DNA of 64,000 nucleotides from an uncultured bacterium (GTDB lineage Bacteria > Patescibacteriota > Saccharimonadia > Saccharimonadales > Saccharimonadaceae). The notes below the pieces were generated by a model that had not been told where the DNA came from, made no database searches, and was given only the letters and a program-made list of their open reading frames with translations. Position numbers and translations under genes: made by a program. The stretch lies in NCBI GenBank assembly GCA_938017895.1, contig CALIJI010000007.1, positions 46,880 to 110,879 of the forward strand. Direction: 5' to 3'. Below are positions 58,121 to 64,000 of the stretch, piece after piece (within the stretch, counting starts at the first letter, position 1; each line of letters starts with the position of its first letter).

Positions 58121-58734
58121 TATGCTTTACCTCCAATACTTATGAGACCTTTCTTTGGTCCAGGGACAGCTCCTTTTAGTCCGATTAAATTATTTTCTAC
58201 ATCAATATAAGCAACAACTAGGTTTTTAACAGTAACTTTGTCATGACCCATTCGGCCAGGCATTCGTTTACCTTTAAAGACTTTTTGTGGATACATTGAT
58301 CCGATCGAACCAACGCGGCGAACATTTCCGTTTCCACCGTGCGAGCTTTTACTTGTGTTAAAGTTGTGGCGTTTAACTGTTCCCGCAAAGCCTTTACCTT
58401 TGCTTGTGCCAGTAACATTTACGATGTCACCAAGCTGAAACGCTTCAACATTAATTTTTGAGCCGACTTTCAAATCCGCAGGAATTTCGTCGACGCGGAA
58501 CTCACGAAGATGCTTCGGAGTTACCTCTGCTGGTTTTACATGTCCAGCCACGGCCTTGCTCAGGTTCTTACCCTCACCAAATGCCACTTGAACTGCGTTG
58601 TAGCCGTCTGTTTCGACGGTTTTAACCTGAGTCACAGTTACAGGGCCGGCTTGAACTAGCGTAATTGGTGTAACAACGCCGTCTTCGCCGATGATTTGGG
58701 TCATACCAATTTTGGTACCGAGAAGTGTTTTCAT
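58120..58734 (-). CDS. rplC: 50S ribosomal protein uL3
   Basis: The product has 204 residues: LGTKIGMTQIIGEDGVVTPITLVQAGP, then SKGKGFAGTVKRHNFNTSKSSHGG and GRMGHDKVTVKNL. The usual first gene of this operon, rpsJ (uS10), is absent: rplC is first, after a leader of about 140 nt. Confidence 0.96.
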   Translation of the reverse strand: MKTLLGTKIGMTQIIGEDGVVTPITLVQAGPVTVTQVKTVETDGYNAVQVAFGEGKNLSKAVAGHVKPAEVTPKHLREFRVDEIPADLKVGSKINVEAFQLGDIVNVTGTSKGKGFAGTVKRHNFNTSKSSHGGNGNVRRVGSIGSMYPQKVFKGKRMPGRMGHDKVTVKNLVVAYIDVENNLIGLKGAVPGPKKGLISIGGKA

Positions 58735-58888
58735 TTCACTTTTGCTCCCATTAGTTTAATATTATGAAACTTTTTCCACTGTTAAAACTTGGTTTTCGTG
58801 CGGTTTCGCGGTCGGGTTTTCCCTGTTGCGACCTCCACATCACCAAGTTTCATATTTACGCAAATAAAGTTCATCGTTTATTGTAGCA
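58735..58888 (-). promoter_or_regulatory. Promoter and structured leader of the S10-type operon
   Basis: A -35 TTGATT, a 17-bp spacer and an extended -10 TGCTACAAT (-10 at 58880-58885) predict a start near 58873. In the RNA AAACTTGGT (58850-58842) pairs perfectly with ACCAAGTTT (58793-58785). The overlapping ATGAAACTT (58853-58845) pairs perfectly with AAGTTTCAT (58772-58764). The two 9-bp stems exclude each other. A switch bound by a ribosomal protein such as L4 is inferred. Confidence 0.6.
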
Positions 58889-58963
58889 GATTTAGATTAA
58901 AAAATCAATATAATAATCAGAAAAAGTAAGAACTACCGCATAAACATTCATATGTTAACAGTA

Positions 58964-60523
58964 TTAATAATTGATATAAAGTTGAATCTCTTCTCGTTTA
59001 ATTTTTGGTCTATATTCCTTAGAATCTATTTTTTCTTTTAGAGTAGAGATCTTAACATTTAGTCTTCTTTGATACTCACCGGGTAACCATGAAGAATTCC
59101 ATAATTCACCAGACTCACATTTACCAGAGATAACTTCGGATATTTTACTGTTAGAATAATTAATTGCCTTCTCGCCGTCCATTATCCTCTGCAACCAAAT
59201 GTCTACAAAATCAGTATTCGGTTTGCCAGAGAACTTATTAATTATCGCTTCAATAGTTTTATGCCGTTCTATATTTCCCTCACTAATTAGCTTGCCTATT
59301 ATACCCGCAGCTTGTGCAATATATTTTGGATTATTATATGCAACCATTGTTATTATAGAAATAATAGCTCGACATTCTACAACGCTTGTTATTTTTCTAA
59401 TCTCATCTTTAGCGTTTAGAATATCGTAGTAGCTAATAAGTTTTTTTGCTATCAGACCAGAGCTAGGGTATTCCTGAGATAACAAAAAAATTCTCATTGC
59501 TTCTTTTTGGAACGACAACTCACATGGAGCTCTGAAAATCTCATCATTTTTCTCTTGTTTTGCTGCTGATAGTACAATATTATTAGTCTGAGATGTCTTG
59601 CCACTATTCATTTTAAAACCCCAATTTGTTAATACATCACTAAGAGTCTTCATAACCTTATGACCAATATACCCATCAACAGATAATATCCTATAATCAT
59701 CTCTATAGCGAATAATAGTGAAATCATTCCATCGGCCTTTAAGGTCTTCATCTTCTAGCATTGTAGAATTAAGTTCCATATCAACGCCCCCAAGCACTAT
59801 TTCCGCTAAAAAATCCATTAGTGTAGACCCTTGAGGTATGCCATTGGTCTGCCTATAATGCATATTCATTAGCCTATGATCAATTTTTTGGCCAAGACTT
59901 TTCATTTTATATTCTTTCTTATTTTTGCATGATCTTGCTTTTTTAACACCCAATCTACCACCTTTATCAAGTGCCCACTCAAATGAATGAGTATAGATAG
60001 AGCTATAACAATCCAATATGTCAGTCTGATACATAAAGTTATATTCAAGTGATAATGCTAGTGTCTTCTGTTCTACTTCTTCCCACCAACTAGTAACTTG
60101 CTCAGCCCGATCCGATTCGCTAGTATTAGAGACAAGCGGCATGCTCGCACACTCAACCTTAGTTTCCTTCCTACGATTAAAGAAATCCTGAATTTCCCTC
60201 CAATTTTTAGGCTCCGTTATAATATTTACTAGATCAACATATAAAACTGGATGTATTAATTGCAGCGTCCGCCACGAAAATTCACCACCTTTATTAGCCA
60301 TAATAGTATAATTTACATCACTAAAGTAACCCGGGGAATTACCATTACACAAACTCTTTATATCCTTATTTTTCAGTATAGCCTCAGAAACTTTAATAAC
60401 TCCATCAAATGAAACATAATAAGGCAACTGAAAGCTAGCATAATTTTCAGATTTGAGAAGGAATAATCTTGCTTCCTCGGCGGTCACATCTGTCAATTGA
60501 GTATATCTTTTGGGGCTTTCCAT
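58964..60523 (-). CDS. Reverse transcriptase of the UG/Abi-like defence type
   Basis: The product has 519 residues. The RT palm has motif A QTDILDCYSSIYTHSFEWAL (Asp168), motif B NGIPQGSTLMDFLAEIVLGG (about 227-246), and motif C IIRYRDDYRIL with Tyr-Arg-Asp-Asp at 273-276 in place of YADD, then MNSGKT. About 200 C-terminal residues are helical and unrecognised. The YTHS pattern after motif A and the lone gene without an msr/msd, group II maturase domain or variable repeats point to unknown-group or Abi-type antiphage RTs. It is a cargo gene between rplC and ruvA. Confidence 0.82.
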   Translation of the reverse strand: MESPKRYTQLTDVTAEEARLFLLKSENYASFQLPYYVSFDGVIKVSEAILKNKDIKSLCNGNSPGYFSDVNYTIMANKGGEFSWRTLQLIHPVLYVDLVNIITEPKNWREIQDFFNRRKETKVECASMPLVSNTSESDRAEQVTSWWEEVEQKTLALSLEYNFMYQTDILDCYSSIYTHSFEWALDKGGRLGVKKARSCKNKKEYKMKSLGQKIDHRLMNMHYRQTNGIPQGSTLMDFLAEIVLGGVDMELNSTMLEDEDLKGRWNDFTIIRYRDDYRILSVDGYIGHKVMKTLSDVLTNWGFKMNSGKTSQTNNIVLSAAKQEKNDEIFRAPCELSFQKEAMRIFLLSQEYPSSGLIAKKLISYYDILNAKDEIRKITSVVECRAIISIITMVAYNNPKYIAQAAGIIGKLISEGNIERHKTIEAIINKFSGKPNTDFVDIWLQRIMDGEKAINYSNSKISEVISGKCESGELWNSSWLPGEYQRRLNVKISTLKEKIDSKEYRPKIKREEIQLYINY

Positions 60524-60624
60524 TATATAGATCTATGATAAAAGTTGATTTCAACGTTTTTTAAACCGATTAAATAATACTCTATCATATTTTTATCATA
60601 TTTTCAATACGCCAATTCTTATGT

Positions 60625-60630
60625 TATAAT
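60625..60630 (+). promoter_or_regulatory. Leaderless promoter of ruvA
   Basis: TGTTATAAT is followed by TACAAC and then ATG, a 6-nt gap. There is no Shine-Dalgarno site. The direct repeat ATCATATTTT just upstream (60580-60603) has no clear role. Confidence 0.6.
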
Positions 60631-60636
60631 TACAAC

Positions 60637-61215
60637 ATGATTGCGCATATTTATGGAAAAATTGCTGAAAAATTCGCTGGAAATATCATCGTAGATGTCA
60701 ACGGAGTTGGATATGAAATCACCGTACCAACCAGCGAATTCGACCGGGCAGTTCTTAACGAAGAGGCTAAATTCTATACATACCATCACATTACCGATAG
60801 ATCACAGGAACTTTTTGGTTTTGCAAGTTTAGCAGCAAAAAAGCTATTTGAACTTTTAATTACCGTTCAAGGTGTTGGACCCAAGGCGGCTATCGCTATT
60901 TTGAGTTTAGGAGAAACTGAAGAAGTTCGTAATGCCATTGCTTGCGAGAATACAAAATTCATCCAAAAAGCAACAGGTGTCGGACCGAAAGCTGCTGGGC
61001 GTGTTATCTTGGATCTAAAAGATAAAGTTGGTCTTGCTACTAGTTTTGAATTACTCGATAAGAATGATAATAATATTCCTTTAACAGATGAAGCTCTTGA
61101 GGCGCTTATTGCTCTGGGCTACAACTTAGCACAAGCTTCCAAGGCACTCGAATCTATTCCGCGCGACGCACCAACTTCAGAGCGAGTTCGCGAAGCTTTA
61201 AAACAAGGTATTTAG
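60637..61215 (+). CDS. ruvA: Holliday junction branch migration protein RuvA
   Basis: The product has 192 residues: GVGYEITVPTSEF in the OB domain, two helix-hairpin-helix motifs (TVQGVGPKAAIAIL and KATGVGPKAAGRVILDLKDK) and a C-terminal domain III (ALIALGYNLAQASKAL) that binds RuvB. It binds the four-way junction. The next gene is ruvB with its own promoter. No ruvC is seen here. Confidence 0.95.
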   Translation: MIAHIYGKIAEKFAGNIIVDVNGVGYEITVPTSEFDRAVLNEEAKFYTYHHITDRSQELFGFASLAAKKLFELLITVQGVGPKAAIAILSLGETEEVRNAIACENTKFIQKATGVGPKAAGRVILDLKDKVGLATSFELLDKNDNNIPLTDEALEALIALGYNLAQASKALESIPRDAPTSERVREALKQGI

Positions 61216-61272
61216 ATTTAAAATATCCCACACCATTTAATATCTTTTTCACTGTCTAACAATGAGGTGTGA

Positions 61273-61278
61273 TATAAT
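61273..61278 (+). promoter_or_regulatory. Leaderless promoter of ruvB
   Basis: TGATATAAT is followed by ATAACAA and then ATG, a 7-nt gap, with no Shine-Dalgarno site. ruvB is thus separately transcribed although it lies 70 nt after ruvA. Confidence 0.6.
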
Positions 61279-61285
61279 ATAACAA

Positions 61286-62299
61286 ATGGCAATAGAGAGA
61301 ATTGTAGATGTAAACATACACGAAGATCAACCGCAAGAACAACAGGTTGAAATTAACTTGCGACCAAAAACTTTTAGCGAATATGTCGGTCAAGAAAGAC
61401 TAAAAAAGAATCTAAGCTTAGCAATCGACGCTGCTAAAAAACGTGGCGAACCTATTGACCATATTTTGCTTTATGGCCCACCAGGGCTTGGCAAGACTAC
61501 TATGGCTAATGTTATCGCTCACGAAATGGGTGCAAATATCAGAATTACCTCTGGTCCCGCTATCGAAAAAGCTGGCGACCTAGCATCAATTCTCACTAAT
61601 CTTCAAGATGGCGACGTGCTTTTTATTGATGAAATCCATCGTTTACCTCGCGCCGTGGAAGAAATTCTCTATTCAGCTATGGAAGATTTTAAACTTGATA
61701 TTATTATCGGAAAAGGTCCAGCGGCCAGATCGGTTCGGCTAGATTTACCACGTTTCACTGTAATCGGTGCAACCACCCGCACTGGATCACTAGCAGCCCC
61801 ACTACGCGATCGGTTCGGACATATCTATCGGCTAGAATTTTACACGCCAGAAGAAATCTCACAAATTATTACACGCTCAGCGCAAATCTTAGAAAGTCAA
61901 ATCACTCCCGAAGCGTCCCAAATGCTCTCAACCCGTGCTCGTCTTACGCCTCGAATTGCCAACCGAATATTAAAGCGGGTTCGTGATTTTGCAGATGTTA
62001 ATGGTGATGGCATTATAGATGATTTAAATACTAAAAAAGCCTTAGTTATGTTAGAAATTGATGAACTCGGCTTAGACGCCGCCGATAGGAACCTTCTAAA
62101 TTCGATCATCGAAAATTACGGAACTAAACCAATCGGATTAAATACAATCGCCGCTTTAACCGGTGATGAAACTGCCACAATTGAAGATTTCTATGAGCCG
62201 TTCTTACTCCAAATTGGATTTATTCAAAGAACCCCTCGCGGTAGAGTTGTCACTAAAAAAGCGTATAATCATCTAAGAAAGGAATGGAAAGATGAATAA
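61286..62299 (+). CDS. ruvB: Holliday junction branch migration helicase RuvB
   Basis: The product has 337 residues: RPKTFSEYVGQERLKKNL, Walker A LLYGPPGLGKTTMANVIA, Walker B LFIDEIHRLPRAVEEILY, and GATTRTGSLAAPLRDRFG, then QIGFIQRTPRGRVVT in the winged helix. It drives branch migration with RuvA. It overlaps the downstream PH-domain gene by 8 nt. Confidence 0.96.
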   Translation: MAIERIVDVNIHEDQPQEQQVEINLRPKTFSEYVGQERLKKNLSLAIDAAKKRGEPIDHILLYGPPGLGKTTMANVIAHEMGANIRITSGPAIEKAGDLASILTNLQDGDVLFIDEIHRLPRAVEEILYSAMEDFKLDIIIGKGPAARSVRLDLPRFTVIGATTRTGSLAAPLRDRFGHIYRLEFYTPEEISQIITRSAQILESQITPEASQMLSTRARLTPRIANRILKRVRDFADVNGDGIIDDLNTKKALVMLEIDELGLDAADRNLLNSIIENYGTKPIGLNTIAALTGDETATIEDFYEPFLLQIGFIQRTPRGRVVTKKAYNHLRKEWKDE

Positions 62300-63068
62300 A
62301 GAACCTCTTAGCGATAAATTCGCAAAAAGAATCGCCGAAAGTACACCTGAAATCACCCAGCCCCGGCAAGAACAAAACCAAAATTATCAAAGCGGTCCAT
62401 CGGTAACTCCACCTACTCCTCCAGCAATATCAGTTATGCCCGTCGAATTTCCAGCTGGCGATCCAGAAGTTATTCGAGCTCGACACGAAGATTCTATAAA
62501 AAAATACCCCGACATCTCAGTTGACGATGATGAATTTGTAGTACTTGCACTTCGCCGTCATTGGATTGGCTTAATAGGAGTAGTTTCTATATCTCTTATT
62601 TTATTTGTAGTTTTAGTTTCATCATGGATTTTATTATGCTTTACGCCCAATAATTTAAATATCGCTGAAGAAATAAAAAATAATCTTTCATTAATTTTCG
62701 CACCTCTATCTGTTTTAATTCTCGTTGCAGGATATATCGGATACACGACTTATAAAGCAAACAGATTTGTTATAACTAACGAGCGCGCTATTCAAATCAT
62801 CGTTCGTGGCTTAATGGATCAAACAAAACAAGTTATTAATCTTGAATCAGCAGAAGATATTAGTTTTACGCAAAAAGGAATTTTTCAACATCTATTCAAC
62901 TACGGAACCATTCGATTGAGTACAACAGGCGATGAAACAACATACACTTTCCCTCTTGCAACTAACCCAGCCAAAGCAGCAGAAATACTGGGCGAAGTCG
63001 CTGAATCAGCTCGCGAAAATCAACCAGTGACAGATGAAATTTATGAATTTGCTAAAAAAATGCGGTAG
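62292..63068 (+). CDS. Membrane protein with bacterial PH domain (YdbS/YdbT-like)
   Basis: The product has 258 residues. A Pro/Gln-rich cytoplasmic N-terminus (about 1-75) precedes two membrane helices (about 90-115 and 135-158) and a bPH2 domain: TTYKANRFVITNERAIQIIVRG, LESAEDISFTQKGIFQHLFNYGTIRL, FPLATNPAKAAEIL. Such proteins act in membrane homeostasis in some bacteria; the role here is unknown. GAAAGGA and the overlap with ruvB indicate co-translation. Confidence 0.82.
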   Translation: MNKEPLSDKFAKRIAESTPEITQPRQEQNQNYQSGPSVTPPTPPAISVMPVEFPAGDPEVIRARHEDSIKKYPDISVDDDEFVVLALRRHWIGLIGVVSISLILFVVLVSSWILLCFTPNNLNIAEEIKNNLSLIFAPLSVLILVAGYIGYTTYKANRFVITNERAIQIIVRGLMDQTKQVINLESAEDISFTQKGIFQHLFNYGTIRLSTTGDETTYTFPLATNPAKAAEILGEVAESARENQPVTDEIYEFAKKMR

Positions 63069-63098
63069 TCGTTTGCAACTACCGTTTTTATTTTCTAA

Positions 63099-63488
63099 TT
63101 AGTTTTTGGATTTTTTGACGAAATCATCTTCCTTAACTAGATCCGCCCGAAGAGTATAATGCTGACACTTTTCACCGTCGCAGTCAGTCGGCTCATAACG
63201 ATACTCCGCATTTTGCTCGCCCAAAACTACCCCATTTGGATCGGTGAATAAATTTGGATCCATCGCTTTTAGATTTTTCTCATTAATTGTTTTCGGATAA
63301 AATCCATTTTGTTTATAAAAAACTTCTTCCAAATTAAAATACATTGCATTGATTGCTGTTTTTCGTTTCTCGTCATTTGCAAAATCTTTAATTTCAACTT
63401 TCTGAATCCAGAAAAAGATACCCGCAATCAGTAAAAAAAGCACTAATACCACAATTTCAATAACAGTAAAACCAGATTTCTTATACAT
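63099..63488 (-). CDS. Type IV pilin-like protein (pseudopilin)
   Basis: The product has 129 residues. The prepilin signal is MYKKSGFTVIEIVVLVLFLL, cleaved after the Gly with Phe+1 and Glu+5. One membrane helix and a small globular domain follow, with KQNGFYPKTIN and a likely disulfide CDGEKC. Type IV pili serve twitching and host attachment in Saccharibacteria. No other pilus gene is adjacent. TGATATAAT ends 6 nt before the ATG, so it is leaderless. It converges with the PH-domain gene. Confidence 0.85.
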   Translation of the reverse strand: MYKKSGFTVIEIVVLVLFLLIAGIFFWIQKVEIKDFANDEKRKTAINAMYFNLEEVFYKQNGFYPKTINEKNLKAMDPNLFTDPNGVVLGEQNAEYRYEPTDCDGEKCQHYTLRADLVKEDDFVKKSKN

Positions 63489-63533
63489 AATTAGATTATA
63501 TCATGTTCTAAAGAAAATAGCTAATCTAGACAA

Positions 63534-63562
63534 TTTAAAAAGCGCCGATTTTTTTCGACGCT
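63534..63562 (-). terminator. Terminator of nrdD
   Basis: AGCGTCG (63562-63556) pairs with CGGCGCT (63547-63541), one G-U pair, and TTTTTAAATT follows on the minus strand. It overlaps the stop codon of nrdD. Confidence 0.75.
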
Positions 63563-64000
63563 ATTTGCTAATGGCTCGTCCTTCATACTTAATGGTTGAT
63601 CCATTCATGTGTTTGACACGCGCAGCGATTTCCTTGTGGCGTCCGTTAACCATTGGACGCGCTTGAGGGTTTCCAAGATAGCCACAAGTTCGTTTTACAA
63701 CATCTACTGTTTTTGGGTCGTTATTGCCACAGTTGGGACAAGCAAAACCTCTCTCAGTCGGTTCAAAATCCCCTTCAAAATCACACTTGTAGCAGCGATC
63801 AATCGGAGTATTGGTCCCTAGATAGCCGACACGGTCATAGGCATAGTCCCAGACAGCTTCCAGGGCCTTAGGATTTTGCTGAAGAACTGGATACTCACAA
63901 TAGTGAATAAAGCCACCTGATGCACCTGCTTCTGGATAGACTTTCTCAAAATCCAGTTTTTCAAACGGTGTTGGATTTTTACGGACATCATAGTGGAAAG
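63561..64000 (-). CDS. nrdD: Anaerobic ribonucleoside-triphosphate reductase, C-terminal part
   Basis: About 146 codons of the 3' end are visible; the start is beyond the right edge. The zinc site is CYKCDFEGDF followed by FACPNCGN, and the glycyl radical loop is VVKRTCGYLGNPQARP. It makes deoxynucleotides without oxygen and needs the activase NrdG, not seen here. The end VNGRHKEIAARVKHMNGSTIK reads very much like streptococcal NrdD from memory, and its codons are more GC-rich than those of neighbouring genes. Recent transfer from an oral streptococcus-like donor is inferred. Confidence 0.92.
   Translation of the reverse strand, partial: FHYDVRKNPTPFEKLDFEKVYPEAGASGGFIHYCEYPVLQQNPKALEAVWDYAYDRVGYLGTNTPIDRCYKCDFEGDFEPTERGFACPNCGNNDPKTVDVVKRTCGYLGNPQARPMVNGRHKEIAARVKHMNGSTIKYEGRAISK

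Noticed and set aside
58964..60523. Retron, group II intron or diversity-generating RT
   Set aside because: No msr/msd-like inverted repeats, maturase domain, or template/variable repeat pair is visible nearby.
60570..60605. Short ATCATATTTT direct repeats before ruvA as a CRISPR or ncRNA
   Set aside because: Only two imperfect copies in AT-rich DNA, with no spacer structure.
1..64000. TGA as a sense codon (code 25, as in Gracilibacteria)
   Set aside because: TGA ends several normal-length genes and no conserved protein needs read-through at TGA.

Overview
The window looks like a chromosome segment of a Candidatus Saccharibacteria (TM7, Patescibacteria/CPR) bacterium, probably an oral one. 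The evidence is indirect but consistent. The ribosomal protein operon has no rpmD (uL30) between rpsE and rplO, a CPR hallmark. Genes are short and tightly packed. Surface genes are Gram-positive-like: a sortase, a substrate with an LPXTG-type sorting signal, and a pseudopilin. The partial nrdD at the right edge reads very much like a streptococcal protein. TGA is used as a normal stop, so the code is standard and not code 25. No rRNA gene or CRISPR array was seen.

Layout. (1) Positions 1-15388 are the right part of an integrated prophage whose genes all lie on the minus strand. From left to right they are: prohead protease/scaffold (cut by the window edge), a candidate immunity protein, a fused portal-MuF-papain-fold toxin protein, an AlbA_2/Schlafen-like moron, terL, terS, a noncoding regulatory hub (7268-7803), a LemA pair with small orphan genes, a tRNA-Arg, a recombination module (VRR-NUC, SSB-like, YqaJ exonuclease, annealase) and a membrane-anchored lysozyme-like protein apparently made by -1 frameshifting. 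The element ends at a 3'-half copy of tRNA-Thr(GGT), which is the attachment site. The integrase and the full tRNA-Thr should lie left of the window. (2) Positions 15389-16261 hold three small unknown frames, one pair probably frameshifted. (3) Positions 16392-35345 are core genes: rpmG, TPR protein, delta prime, pseudouridine synthase, trpS, hydrolase, secE-nusG-rplK, an orphan histidine kinase, dnaB, dnaX, DUF2797, a UvrD-nuclease fusion, a BI-1 protein, and the mnmA-DUF218-cysteine desulfurase group. (4) Positions 35345-44723 carry the distal spc/alpha ribosomal operons with secY, a sortase, infA, rpoA and uppP. (5) Positions 44802-52120 interrupt the spc operon with a membrane GDPD, a small unknown gene and a 1660-residue cell-wall adhesin. 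(6) Positions 52446-58888 are the S10/proximal spc operon with a structured leader. (7) Positions 58964-64000 hold a defence-type reverse transcriptase, ruvA-ruvB, a PH-domain membrane protein, a pseudopilin and the end of nrdD.

Two expression styles coexist. Ribosomal and phage genes mostly use Shine-Dalgarno sites. At least 13 other genes have an extended -10 box (TGN-TANNNT) whose end is only 6-7 nt from the start codon, which implies leaderless mRNAs. In the phage, four promoters are each followed by a terminator-like hairpin plus U tract, suggesting one shared attenuation or antitermination control. The most notable items are the portal-MuF-toxin/immunity pair, the UUUAAAC frameshift lysin, the repeated promoter-hairpin elements, a long-variable-arm tRNA-Arg, and the lone reverse transcriptase.
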